Shown here one piece after another: positions 37,505 through 45,947 of a stretch of DNA of 64,000 bases; position 1 is the stretch's first letter, and every line of letters begins with the position of its first letter. The DNA lies in NCBI GenBank assembly GCA_016934315.1, contig JAFGSY010000044.1, positions 1 to 64,000 on the forward strand. The letters are read 5' to 3'. This DNA comes from Candidatus Anaeroferrophillus wilburensis (GTDB taxonomy: Bacteria > Desulfobacterota > Anaeroferrophillalia > Anaeroferrophillales > Anaeroferrophillaceae). The notes under the pieces are model-generated. The model ran no database searches and was not told the origin of the DNA. It was given only the letters and a program-made list of their open reading frames with translations. The translations under genes and the position numbers were made by a program.

Positions 37505-37990
37505 TTATGCCTCGCTGATGGTCATGCTGGTGATGTCGTCACCCTGGGTAATGGCGTCAACCACCTCCTGCCCGGAAATTACCTTGCCGAAGACGGTGTG
37601 GCGGCCATCAAGATGCGGCTGCGGGGAGTGGGTAATGAAAAACTGACTGCCGTTGGTGTTGGGACCGGCATTGGCCATGGAAATGACTTTGGCTTCGTGG
37701 GTCAGTGGGTTGCCGGTGAATTCATCGGCAAATGAATAGCCGGGACCACCCATGCCGGTGCCGGTGGGATCGCCACCCTGGATCATGAAATCATTGATGA
37801 CCCGGTGAAAAGTGACGCCGTCATAATAGCCCTCCCGGGCCAGGAAAACAAAATTATTGACCGTTTTGGGAGCGTATTCCGGATAGAGGTCCAGGGTAAT
37901 GACTCCTTTGATTGTTGCCAGGGTCGCCCGGTAGGTTTTAGTTGGTTCAATCTGCATTGCCGGCGGTGTGTCCCATTGCTTTTTTATCAT
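37505..37990 (-). CDS. Peptidyl-prolyl cis-trans isomerase, cyclophilin type
   Basis: The 161-residue product carries the cyclophilin core: [40 protein letters not shown] with the catalytic Arg, and [22 protein letters not shown]. No signal peptide is seen, so it is probably cytoplasmic (PpiB-like). ATG at 37990 is chosen because AAGGAG lies 6 nt upstream; a GTG at 38005 overlaps that site. Confidence 0.9.
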   Translation of the reverse strand: MIKKQWDTPPAMQIEPTKTYRATLATIKGVITLDLYPEYAPKTVNNFVFLAREGYYDGVTFHRVINDFMIQGGDPTGTGMGGPGYSFADEFTGNPLTHEAKVISMANAGPNTNGSQFFITHSPQPHLDGRHTVFGKVISGQEVVDAITQGDDITSMTISEA

Positions 37991-38125
37991 CTGAAACTCC
38001 TTCACGCTAAGATCATGTTTTGCGGTAAAAAAAGGGATCGGAAATAGTCGTGCCCCTTTTGTTGATGATTCCCATGGGCTGACTCAGCGGCCGCATGGTG
38101 ATTTTCAGGCGGCTATTGCCTGGCT

Positions 38126-39538
38126 TCACTCTTTGCGCTGCAGCTGCGTCAGCTTATGCCAGATATCCTCAACCTGTTGTTTAGTCTCAGCTACATCCTT
38201 GGTATTGTCAACAACAAAATTGGCAAATTGCAGTTTTTCATCAATCGGCAGTTGGGCTTTGAGAATCGTTGCCGCTGCCTCTTCGGTGATGCCATCCCGC
38301 AGGGCCAGCCGTTCAATCTGGGTTGCCGCCGGTACATGGACGACAATCAGCTGGTCAAAGAGATATTGCAGATTCAGCTCCACCAGTAAGGGGATGGCCA
38401 CTTGGATGATGGCGTTGGGATCTTTGGCGGCAATGGCATCAGCCTGCTTGAAAAACTCTTCATAGATGGGCGGGTGGGTGAAGCCTTCCAGCTTTTTTCG
38501 CTTTTCCATATCGCCAAAGACGATATCGGAAAGTTTTTTGCGATCAAGAGCGCCGTGCTCATCCAGTACCTGGGAGCCGAAATAGTCAACAATTTTAGCC
38601 AGTCCCGGGGTGCCCGGCTCAACCACCTGGCGGGCGATAAGATCAAAATCGATCAGTGGTGCGCCGAATTCCTCCAGCATCTTTGAAACGGTACTCTTGC
38701 CGCTGGCGATCCCTCCGGTTACCCCCACCAGCAGCCGTTGGTCCTGGCCGCGTACTTTGGCCATCATCTCATCCAGCTTTTTATAGGTAACCGGAAATTC
38801 GACCGACAGGTCGCCTTCGGCGCCGGCAAAACTGATGGGATAGCGGACTCCGCGCCGGTAGAGGGCTTCCATGCCTGACAAGGCTTTGGTCATCAGGGCT
38901 GCCGGGACGGCCATCACCAGTTCATCATCCTGAGCATGACCGTACCGCCGTTCACCATAGCAGGGGATACCCAGCGATGGTTTGCCGCTCTGGTAACAGC
39001 GGACGATGGCATCGGAACAGGACGATTCTCCGACGCAGCCAAATTGCATTGCCTCGTAGTTGCTGAACTGCAGAGCGTTGATCAGGAGCATAATCTGGGC
39101 CGGGTTGGCGTAAATGAGGACAATATCCGGTTCGAAAGGGTTGTAGACCAGGGGAGCCATGGCCAGGGCTTCATAGCGGCCCACCGGCAGCCGGGGAATT
39201 GCCTGCTCAAACTTTCTGCCATCTTCCTTGGTGGCTACCCAGACAATGTTGCGGAAGGTTCCATCCTGATGGGTTGCAGGAACCTCCTGCAATCCAATGA
39301 TGGAGGAGCAGGAGGGGAAAAGGAAGTCATCCAGGTCGGCACCCACGGTCCAGTCAAAATTGCGGGCTAAGTTGATCATCTGGCACATGGTCATTTTGTT
39401 TTGCGGCCGTCGGAGAAAGGAAATTTTGTCCAGATCTTCCTTTTTCTCCAGCATTTTAAAAGCCACGGGAAATGACTTCAAACGCATCAGGCGTTCGATC
39501 CGCTGAATTATCTTTCCCCAGTCACGTGTTGTTTCCAT
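38126..39538 (-). CDS. coaE: Fusion of a DUF169 domain with dephospho-CoA kinase
   Basis: The 470-residue product has two parts in one frame. Residues about 5-250 form a DUF169 domain (MTMCQMINLARNFDWTVG, NPAQIMLLINALQF, GESSCSDAIVRCYQSGKPSL) rich in conserved cysteines and of unknown function. Residues about 268-470 are a complete CoaE: P-loop GVTGGIASGKSTVSKML (272-288), DFDLIARQVVEPGTPG, and IIQVAIPLLVELNLQYLFD. CoaE catalyses the last step of CoA synthesis. ATG at 39538 follows AGGAG; no stop or frameshift lies between the domains. No other coaE is in the window. Confidence 0.88.
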   Translation of the reverse strand: METTRDWGKIIQRIERLMRLKSFPVAFKMLEKKEDLDKISFLRRPQNKMTMCQMINLARNFDWTVGADLDDFLFPSCSSIIGLQEVPATHQDGTFRNIVWVATKEDGRKFEQAIPRLPVGRYEALAMAPLVYNPFEPDIVLIYANPAQIMLLINALQFSNYEAMQFGCVGESSCSDAIVRCYQSGKPSLGIPCYGERRYGHAQDDELVMAVPAALMTKALSGMEALYRRGVRYPISFAGAEGDLSVEFPVTYKKLDEMMAKVRGQDQRLLVGVTGGIASGKSTVSKMLEEFGAPLIDFDLIARQVVEPGTPGLAKIVDYFGSQVLDEHGALDRKKLSDIVFGDMEKRKKLEGFTHPPIYEEFFKQADAIAAKDPNAIIQVAIPLLVELNLQYLFDQLIVVHVPAATQIERLALRDGITEEAAATILKAQLPIDEKLQFANFVVDNTKDVAETKQQVEDIWHKLTQLQRKE

Positions 39539-39708
39539 GGTAGCATCTCCTGCATGAAACGAGGTAATTGATCGAAAAAGCACTGTTGTTCAGTTGAACC
39601 ATTGTCGTTAATGCTGTCTGGCCTGACAAAGCGTGTTTCCGGTAACTTCAATGGTTTTTCATCAGCTGCCTCACTGACGGGATTTTTTACATCCTGTTAG
39701 GGAGCTGT

Positions 39709-40908
39709 TTAACGAAAAGCGACCGGTTTGTATCTACCCGCTTTCAGAGCCGCCACCAGTTCTGTTTCGTTGTTGATCGGCTGGTCAAAACGGGTCGCGT
39801 AAACGCCAACAGTGGTTTCATCGTGGGCATCACTGCCGCCGGTGGCCGGCAGGTTCAGGCGTTCGGCAACTTCGGCGGCTAAGCCGTTTTCCTTATCAGT
39901 CACTTTGCCGTTTCGTGCTTCGATGGCATCAACAAAGCGGAACATCTCCCGGCCAATCGCCTGGTCGGTGGTGAGTCCCACATCGCCCGCACCGAAGGTC
40001 AGAAAGCCCCGAAAGGGATGGGCGGCGGCAAGAAAGCCTCCGGCTGCAGCCACCCGCCGTTTCAGTTCTTCAAGCTTGATGACCCCCTGGATATCCTCAT
40101 CAAAGCCAAACACCAGCATGTCGCCCTGGTTGGTAACGATTTCATTGCCCCGCAGAATAACAAAATCATACTGTTGCCGCAACGTCTCAATCTGTTCAGC
40201 GGTCCATACATGGTTATGGTCCGTCAGGCAGATGCCATCAAGGCCGATGCGCATCGCTTCCTCAATCATGGTTTCTGCGGAGGCCGATGCGCAGGGGGAT
40301 GCCGGCGACGTGTGAACATGGAGATCAATGATAAAAGGTCCAGCTTGCTTGTCTTGCCGCATTCTGGCGGCGGTTGTCGTTCTGCTTGATTCAGGCTTTT
40401 GGTTTGCCGGCGCCGTGAAAGGTGGTATTGGCGTTGCTGACCCTGGTTGTGGGCTGCTGTCGGCTGCAATTGATGGCGCCGCCGGTTTGTGCGTTGCTGT
40501 TGCCAGTAAAGATCGGCTATTGTTCCCGCCATCCTTCTGCTGGTTAATGATTTTCACCGCTTCCCGGGCAGCATGGGCACATTCGATCAGGAGATTGGCG
40601 TAGTGGCGGCAGGATTTGCGACCGATGGTTTTGTGGATGGTATCCTCAATGCCGGCGGCCAGGCAGAAGCCGGCGGCTTCCCCAAGAAAGTCCAGGGCAC
40701 GCGGGCATTCGGGTGTCGTCCAGCGCAGCCAGCGGCCGACGATGGAGGTGCAGACCAGGTTGTCAATGGTAACCGTAAGATCAATTTCAAGACTGTAGAT
40801 TGAATCATCCAATACAGCATGTACCAGGATTGTTTCATCATCCCGGCGAGCCACACTGACCAGTTTGTTGCGCATGAATTCCCGCATGGTAGTATTCTCA
40901 AGCCTCAT
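39709..40908 (-). CDS. DUF2889-like domain fused to a PHP phosphoesterase domain
   Basis: The 399-residue product has an N-terminal DUF2889-like region (about 1-125), a low-complexity Ala/Pro/Ser/Thr linker (about 130-190), and a C-terminal PHP domain. The PHP part starts DLHVHTSPASPCASAS and continues GICLTDHNHVW, GNEIVT, AAAHPFRG and GGSDAHDETTVG, which supply the metal-binding His and Asp residues expected of PHP phosphoesterases. Substrate unknown. A paralogue of the N-terminal domain is encoded at 41012-41536. ATG 40908 is used; ATG 40887 is a possible alternative. Confidence 0.82.
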   Translation of the reverse strand: MRLENTTMREFMRNKLVSVARRDDETILVHAVLDDSIYSLEIDLTVTIDNLVCTSIVGRWLRWTTPECPRALDFLGEAAGFCLAAGIEDTIHKTIGRKSCRHYANLLIECAHAAREAVKIINQQKDGGNNSRSLLATATHKPAAPSIAADSSPQPGSATPIPPFTAPANQKPESSRTTTAARMRQDKQAGPFIIDLHVHTSPASPCASASAETMIEEAMRIGLDGICLTDHNHVWTAEQIETLRQQYDFVILRGNEIVTNQGDMLVFGFDEDIQGVIKLEELKRRVAAAGGFLAAAHPFRGFLTFGAGDVGLTTDQAIGREMFRFVDAIEARNGKVTDKENGLAAEVAERLNLPATGGSDAHDETTVGVYATRFDQPINNETELVAALKAGRYKPVAFR

Positions 40909-41011
40909 AAAGGGTTAACTGTTGCCGGCCACGTGACTGCAGCATCCAACTGGTACTCACCAACCATCTTGGTTGGCCATGGAACGTTGTTTGCGGCAGC
41001 AGGATGTCGAT

Positions 41012-41536
41012 TTACCGGGGGGCGCCAGTCGTTTTTTCAGCCGCCGCCTCAAGTTCCCGTACCAGTGGCCCTCCTTTGGCAAACGCGGCGCAGCGATCGT
41101 AGAGTCGGATGCTGTTTTGGACCATATCGGAATAGAATCTCACTTTCCCCGGCTCGTCATCCGGTGCTTTTAACAGCACTTTCCTGGTCAGTGAGAGGAT
41201 AATGCCGTGGCAGCACTCCTCGACCATGTAGACCACCTGCTCAAGGTTGTCATCACTGCCGATGAGGCCTTTAATGATCTTCAGCATACCGGCACCGACG
41301 CGGGTTCCAACAACGTGCTGGAGCCGTGCCTGAAGGTTGTCAACCGGTTCAAAATACGTGTGATGAAAAAAACCATCGATGGCCGAGATTTCTAAATCGG
41401 GCATTTTTACCCTGATCCGGATCTCGGCGTTGGTGACGGTATCTGTCAGCCGGCAAACCGATTCCAGCATCTGGTCATTAATCTTTTCCACGCTGGTGTT
41501 GCGGTTCATGGAAAATATCAGGATATTGTTGGACAT
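41012..41536 (-). CDS. DUF2889-like protein
   Basis: The 174-residue product aligns by eye with the N-terminal part of the neighbouring PHP fusion. Both have a run of beta strands with alternating acidic/hydrophobic residues (RIRVKMPDLEISAIDGFFHH), followed by a helix region with a conserved Cys and the ECCHGIILSL/ECAHAAREAV block. This resembles DUF2889, of unknown function. AAAAAGGAGATC supports the ATG at 41536; no upstream extension is needed. It lies 103 bp upstream of the PHP gene and is probably co-transcribed with it. Confidence 0.72.
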   Translation of the reverse strand: MSNNILIFSMNRNTSVEKINDQMLESVCRLTDTVTNAEIRIRVKMPDLEISAIDGFFHHTYFEPVDNLQARLQHVVGTRVGAGMLKIIKGLIGSDDNLEQVVYMVEECCHGIILSLTRKVLLKAPDDEPGKVRFYSDMVQNSIRLYDRCAAFAKGGPLVRELEAAAEKTTGAPR

Positions 41537-42088
41537 TGTCAGGGATCTCCTTTTTGTCAGATGCCAGTTTACGGAAACTGTTAAAGAGTAGCATGTCTGC
41601 TGAAGGGCTGTCAAGGAGTTCCGCCGTACCTGAATTGGTAAGTTGAGCATTTTGCTGGCAATTTGTCGTTGACAAATTGTTGTTGAACGTCTATTTTGCC
41701 AGTTTGCTGTAAGCGGTGCTCTTGATGATCATTGTTCAAGGCAGTTGCCGGAGTTCGCGGGGCATCCAGGTTCTGTCAACCAAGGTGAGGGATGGCACCA
41801 GGCGTCTGTCGAGCGACGTTTTCCGTTGCACTAGAGAATGTGCCCACCTGCAGATTGAAGTCGGTGGCAGCTCGTACCATCAATTGCACAATGGTGGCCA
41901 CCCTTGTTAAAGGATGTTCGGCACCGGATGGTTTTCTGCCATTGTCGATCAGCATGTGGAGGCTAGGTTTCAATAACCAGGCGGTTAAGAAGACCGGGAC
42001 CGCAGATTAGCCAACCGAACATGGTTGTTTTCCGGTTGGCAACGATGTCGCCCGGCGGGTTTTGTCGGCGGTAAGTGGAGAAGAGGTA
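41537..42088 (+). other. Long intergenic region with a promoter and 5' leader of the vor operon
   Basis: This 552-bp region lies between a minus-strand gene and the vor operon. With the promoter at 41669-41697 the transcript leader would be about 385 nt. The leader has an 8-bp hairpin GCCAACCG/CGGTTGGC (42010-42017 with 42033-42040) and a 10-bp palindrome GGTGGCCACC near 41893-41902. Short reading frames on both strands overlap each other and look spurious. I do not recognise RNase P, tmRNA, 6S, SRP RNA or a known riboswitch. Confidence 0.5.
41669..41697 (+). promoter_or_regulatory. Sigma-70 promoter upstream of the vor operon
   Basis: TTGACA (41669-41674) is separated by 17 nt from TATTTT (41692-41697); predicted start near 41704, about 385 nt before the ferredoxin gene. 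Confidence 0.65.
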
Positions 42089-42292
42089 ATGCCCAAAGTT
42101 GAGATTAATCAGGAGCGTTGTAAAGGTTGCGGTCTTTGTCTTGCCGCCTGTCCGGAAGACATTCTGCGGGTGGGGGAAGAGGTCAACCTGAGCGGCTATT
42201 ATTACGCCGTGGTACTCAATCCGGAAGGCTGCAGCGGCTGTGCCCTGTGCGCAGAAATGTGTCCGGATCTGGCCATTACGGTGTGGAGGTAG
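42089..42292 (+). CDS. vorD: 2-oxoacid:ferredoxin oxidoreductase delta subunit (2x[4Fe-4S] ferredoxin)
   Basis: The 67-residue product has two ferredoxin cluster motifs, CKGCGLCLAACP and CSGCALCAEMCP, for two [4Fe-4S] clusters. It passes electrons between the TPP enzyme and free ferredoxin. ATG 42089 has GGAGAAGAGG just upstream. It stands 5 bp before the alpha subunit, in the D-A-B-C order usual for this enzyme. Confidence 0.9.
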   Translation: MPKVEINQERCKGCGLCLAACPEDILRVGEEVNLSGYYYAVVLNPEGCSGCALCAEMCPDLAITVWR

Positions 42293-42297
42293 GCAAG

Positions 42298-43371
42298 ATG
42301 CCAGCATTGAAGAAGGTTTTTCTCAAAGGCAATGAGGCCATCGCCCTAGCAGCGATCAACGCCGGCTGTCATTACTATTTTGGTTATCCCATCACGCCGC
42401 AGAATGAAATTCCTGAATACATGGCCAAACATCTGCCCGAGGTGGGGGGGGAATTTCTCCAGGCGGAAAGTGAAATTGCCTCAATTAATATGATGCTTGG
42501 AGCGGCCGCCACCGGCGTCCGGGTGATGACCTCTTCCAGCGGTCCAGGAATTTCCCTGATGCAGGAAGGCTTCTCCTATTTTGCCGGTAATGAACTGCCG
42601 GCCCTAGTGGTCAATATGAGCCGCCAAGGTCCCGGTCTTGGGGGCATCAATGCGACCCAGGGGGATTACTTCCAGGCGGTTAAGGGGGGCGGCCATGGGG
42701 ATTACCATCTCATCGTCCTGGTGCCGCACACTGGCCAGGAGTTGTATGACCTGACCATCAAGGGGTTTGAACTGGCGGAAAAGTATCGTTGTCTGACCCT
42801 GCTGCTGGGGGATGCGATTCTCGGCCAGATCAAGGAACCCATCGATCCCTGGAAGCCGGAACAGGTTGGTGGCGATCCTGACCGTGACTGGCTGATTACC
42901 GGTGCCAAAGGACGGCCGCCCCGGCTGATCAAATCCCTGTACCTTGCTGATGGGGAGATGGAAAAACATAACTGGCGGCTGCAGAAAAAATACCAGCGGA
43001 TGGCGGCTGAGGATGTGATGGTGGAAACCAGGGATACGGATGATGCCAAACTGGTGGTGGTTGCCTTTGGCAGCATGGCCAGGATTGCCAAAACAGCCAT
43101 TGTCCGGGCTCGGGAACAGGGGATGCAGGTGGGACTGATTCGGCCTATCACTGTTTTTCCCTTTCCTGGTGAGATCATCAGCATGATTTCTGAATCTGTT
43201 CCACGATTTCTTGTCTGTGAAATGAATACCGGTCAGATGGTAGAGGATGTTCGTTTGTCAGTAAGCCGCAATGCGACCGTTGATTTTTATGGCCGGCCGG
43301 GGGGTTCTGTGCCGACCCCGGAAGAAATTTTTGACCGCATCAAAGAGGCCTATGACGCGTGCCGGCAGTAG
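42298..43371 (+). CDS. vorB: 2-oxoacid:ferredoxin oxidoreductase alpha subunit (VorB/KorA type)
   Basis: The 357-residue product shows the pyrimidine-binding and transketolase-C-like domains of the alpha subunit: KGNEAIALAAINAGCHYYFG, YPITPQNEIPEYMAKHLPE, FLQAESEIASINMMLGAA, MTSSSGPGISLMQEG, RQGPGLGGINATQGDYFQAV. The pattern is closest to branched-chain (VorB) or 2-oxoglutarate (KorA) enzymes; the exact keto acid cannot be read. The enzyme oxidatively decarboxylates a 2-oxoacid to acyl-CoA with reduced ferredoxin and is typical of anaerobes. Confidence 0.88.
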   Translation: MPALKKVFLKGNEAIALAAINAGCHYYFGYPITPQNEIPEYMAKHLPEVGGEFLQAESEIASINMMLGAAATGVRVMTSSSGPGISLMQEGFSYFAGNELPALVVNMSRQGPGLGGINATQGDYFQAVKGGGHGDYHLIVLVPHTGQELYDLTIKGFELAEKYRCLTLLLGDAILGQIKEPIDPWKPEQVGGDPDRDWLITGAKGRPPRLIKSLYLADGEMEKHNWRLQKKYQRMAAEDVMVETRDTDDAKLVVVAFGSMARIAKTAIVRAREQGMQVGLIRPITVFPFPGEIISMISESVPRFLVCEMNTGQMVEDVRLSVSRNATVDFYGRPGGSVPTPEEIFDRIKEAYDACRQ

Positions 43372-43437
43372 CATCCCGTATGGTACACTGGTAATTATCT
43401 GCCGTTACTGTAAACCGTTTCCTTATGGGGAGTTTTC

Positions 43438-44190
43438 ATGAAACAAGTTGTTAAAAGGCCGGCATCACTGACGGATAAAGCTTTCCATTTCTGCCCCGGA
43501 TGTCATCACGGGATTGTCCACCGTTTGGTTGCCGAAGCGCTGGATCATTTTAATGTCCGTGAATCAACCATCGGTGTTGCATCGGTGGGCTGTTCCGTCT
43601 TTCTCTACGACTATTTTGCCATTGATGTTATTGAGGCCCCCCATGGGCGGGCTTCGGCGGTGGCCACCGGCACCAAGCGGGTTCTAGATGACCGGGTGGT
43701 GTTTACCTACCAGGGAGATGGCGATCTGGCGGCCATCGGTACGGCGGAGATTATCCACGCAGCCAACCGGGGCGAAAATATCACCGTGATTTTTGTCAAT
43801 AACTCCATCTACGGAATGACCGGTGGCCAAATGGCCCCTACCACGCTGCTGGGCCAGCGGAGTACGACCTCTCCCTACGGCCGGGATTATCATCGTGACG
43901 GTTATCCGATCAAAATGACCGAGATGCTGGCGGCCCTTGAAGGTCCATCGCTGGTGGCGAGGGTGGCGGTGGATAAACCGGCCAATGTCAAGAAAGCCCG
44001 CAAGATTATCCGCCAGGCATTTCAAATGCAGGTTGACAATAAAGGTTTTTCCTTTGTTGAGGTGCTGTCTGCCTGTCCGACCAATTGGGGCTTGAGTCCC
44101 CAGGAGGCGACCAAGCGGGTCAGTGATGAAATGATTCCCTATTTCCCGTTGGGGATTTTCAAACAGAAAGATGTAGTTGATGTGCTGTGA
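43438..44190 (+). CDS. vorA: 2-oxoacid:ferredoxin oxidoreductase beta subunit (TPP-binding)
   Basis: The 250-residue product has the N-terminal [18 protein letters not shown] with a cluster-region CxxC, the TPP/Mg motif [19 protein letters not shown], then [16 protein letters not shown]. It binds thiamine diphosphate and works with the alpha, gamma and delta subunits encoded alongside. It follows the alpha gene by 66 bp, in which GGGGAG precedes the ATG. Confidence 0.9.
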   Translation: MKQVVKRPASLTDKAFHFCPGCHHGIVHRLVAEALDHFNVRESTIGVASVGCSVFLYDYFAIDVIEAPHGRASAVATGTKRVLDDRVVFTYQGDGDLAAIGTAEIIHAANRGENITVIFVNNSIYGMTGGQMAPTTLLGQRSTTSPYGRDYHRDGYPIKMTEMLAALEGPSLVARVAVDKPANVKKARKIIRQAFQMQVDNKGFSFVEVLSACPTNWGLSPQEATKRVSDEMIPYFPLGIFKQKDVVDVL

Positions 44191-44235
44191 TTTCCCGGTG
44201 CAGGTAGACGAGCCGGTGGAGAGAAGGAGTGATGA

Positions 44236-44778
44236 ATGTATAGCGATGTAATCATGGCTGGTTTTGGCGGCCAGGGGATTATGCTGATCGGCAATCTGCT
44301 GGCCTATGCGGCTATCCATGAGGAAAAAAATGTCACCTTTCTGCCGTCATACGGGGTGGAAATGCGGGGTGGTACGGCCAACTGTTCAGTGGTTATCTCT
44401 GATCGTGAGATCGGCTCGCCGGTGGTTGGCCTGCCGAGTTCGTTGATCATCATGAACCGGCCGTCACTGGTCAAGTTTGAAGCGTGGATGAAGCCGGGGG
44501 GAGTGTTGATTCTCAACTCATCTCTGGTCCCTGCGGAGGAGGGCAGCCGTGACGATATCGAGATGATTGCGCTGCCCCTCATCCAGATAGCGCAGGAAGA
44601 GGTTGGCAACTCCAAACTGGCCAATATGGTTGCCCTGGGGGCATATGTGGAGAAAACCGGGGTGGTTGCTGTTGCTGCGGTCCTTGCCGCCTTGGAGGAT
44701 GCCCTGAACCCTAAATACCATAGCATGATACCGGTGAATCAGCGAGCCATTGAGCAGGGTGCTGCTCTGGTACGCTGA
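44236..44778 (+). CDS. vorC: 2-oxoacid:ferredoxin oxidoreductase gamma subunit
   Basis: The 180-residue product matches the gamma domain: MAGFGGQGIMLIGNLLAYAA, VTFLPSYGVEMRGGTANCSVV, SSLIIMNRPSLVKFEAWMKPG, and NMVALGAYVEKTGVV. It completes the four-subunit enzyme together with the three genes upstream. GAGAAGGAGTG precedes the ATG. Confidence 0.9.
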   Translation: MYSDVIMAGFGGQGIMLIGNLLAYAAIHEEKNVTFLPSYGVEMRGGTANCSVVISDREIGSPVVGLPSSLIIMNRPSLVKFEAWMKPGGVLILNSSLVPAEEGSRDDIEMIALPLIQIAQEEVGNSKLANMVALGAYVEKTGVVAVAAVLAALEDALNPKYHSMIPVNQRAIEQGAALVR

Positions 44779-44823
44779 TCTTACCTCTTTCTACCGCATC
44801 TTTTCAGACTATGCAGGGAGTGG

Positions 44824-45411
44824 ATGATGACTTGTGAGACGAAGCCCGTTGAAGCTGTTAAAGTAGGAGAGGCGATCAAGAAAATCAGGGAAAATCAGGG
44901 GGTTTCCCTGCAGGAACTGGCCCAGCGGACCGGTTATTCAACCGCTGTTCTCTCGCAGATTGAGAACCATCTGGTTTCCCCCTCCCTGGGAACCATGGTC
45001 CGTCTGGCAAAGGCTTTGCATGTCCCCCTGGGCGGCTTTTTCAACCGGGAGGATACGGAACCTTTTACCATTATCCGTCAGCATGAGCGGCAGACGGTTT
45101 CCCGTTTTGCTTCAAAAGAGGGGGTACGCTACGGTTATACCTATGAATCCCTGGGGGCTGGCAAGAAAGACCGGAAGATGGAGCCTTTTGTGGTGACCCT
45201 TGAACCGGCAACCATTAAGTCTGATACCTGTTCCACCCATGATGGGGAGGAGTTTATCTATGTCCTCGAGGGTAAGATCGATGTGACCATCCTGGAGCAT
45301 ACTGATCTGCTGGAGGCCGGTGACAGTATCTACTATGAATCGAGCATTCCCCATCTGGTCCGCTGCCATGGTGACCAGTCGGCGAAAATTCTGGCAGTAG
45401 TCCACCCCTGA
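44824..45411 (+). CDS. XRE-family transcriptional regulator with cupin sensor domain
   Basis: The 195-residue product has an N-terminal helix-turn-helix (about 14-68; RENQGVSLQELAQRTGYSTA, VLSQIENHLVSPSLGTMVRLA) and a C-terminal cupin (about 125-193; THDGEEFIYVLEGKIDVTI, GDSIYYESSIPHLVRCHG). This architecture is common in regulators of organic-acid and acyl-CoA metabolism. Location directly after the vor genes suggests it controls them, possibly with a 2-oxoacid or CoA ester as ligand; this is inference. The Cys/His content in the cupin could bind a metal. Confidence 0.88.
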   Translation: MMTCETKPVEAVKVGEAIKKIRENQGVSLQELAQRTGYSTAVLSQIENHLVSPSLGTMVRLAKALHVPLGGFFNREDTEPFTIIRQHERQTVSRFASKEGVRYGYTYESLGAGKKDRKMEPFVVTLEPATIKSDTCSTHDGEEFIYVLEGKIDVTILEHTDLLEAGDSIYYESSIPHLVRCHGDQSAKILAVVHP

Positions 45412-45947
45412 CGAGGGCCGCTGCTTTCAGCTACCCTGATAGCATAGCTATCTCATGAGATTCCGCCATGGGGTCCAGGGACTTTTTTGCTTTTGTCTGC
45501 AACTGCAGGCGCCACCGCCGTATAAGGTCGTGAGGAATGATGGTTCTCCTTTACGCTCTTCCTCCTGTTTTGTAACCGCCGCATCAAATGACTAGGACTG
45601 CCCAGGGTGGTCTGGGTCCGTCTGCCACCCATGCCGGCCAGCCGTTCCCGGCCGATAGTGCCGTAGCTTTCCCATATCACTATAAGTTTCCCCATGGCAA
45701 AATTGCTTGGCCGTAGGTGCTGGAGCTTTGCTATCCCGGTACTTGTTCCCATGGAGGTGATGGCCAACCAGCGCCATGGTCGTGGCCGCCGGCGATGGTG
45801 ATAATCGTCAAAAAACTGACCTGCTATGGTGGTGTTTTTGACTTTCTTTTTCTCAAGAATTATGGGGAATGGGCGAATATTAAAGGGTTAGAGAATTCAT
45901 AACTACGGTATGCGTTTTGCAATATGATTTTTCAGAAGGGAGAGAGA
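45412..45947 (+). other. Intergenic region before the flagellar cluster
   Basis: This 536-bp region holds a perfect small hairpin GATAGC-ATA-GCTATC (45438-45452) just after the XRE gene, without a T tract. A segment at 45606-45672 resembles one at 21200-21273. A sigma-54-like site lies at 45906-45921 before motA. Reading frames on the minus strand (for example 45453-45767) overlap in several frames and have no recognisable family; I regard them as noncoding. Confidence 0.5.
45906..45921 (+). promoter_or_regulatory. Possible sigma-54 promoter of the motA-flagellar operon
   Basis: CGG-TATG-CGTT-TTGCA has the invariant GG (45907-45908) and GC (45919-45920) separated by exactly 10 nt, with a good -12 (TTGCA) and a weaker -24. 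Predicted start near 45932, just before the GAAGGGAGAG ribosome binding site of motA. A sigma-54 activator gene is at 62230. Confidence 0.4.

Noticed and set aside
41776-42010. Short reading frames on both strands in the vor leader
   Set aside because: They overlap each other, lack ribosome binding sites and show no recognisable family; they look like by-products of a noncoding leader.
45453-45777. Minus-strand reading frames before motA
   Set aside because: Two overlapping frames are open, but neither has a start signal or family; composition suggests noncoding DNA.
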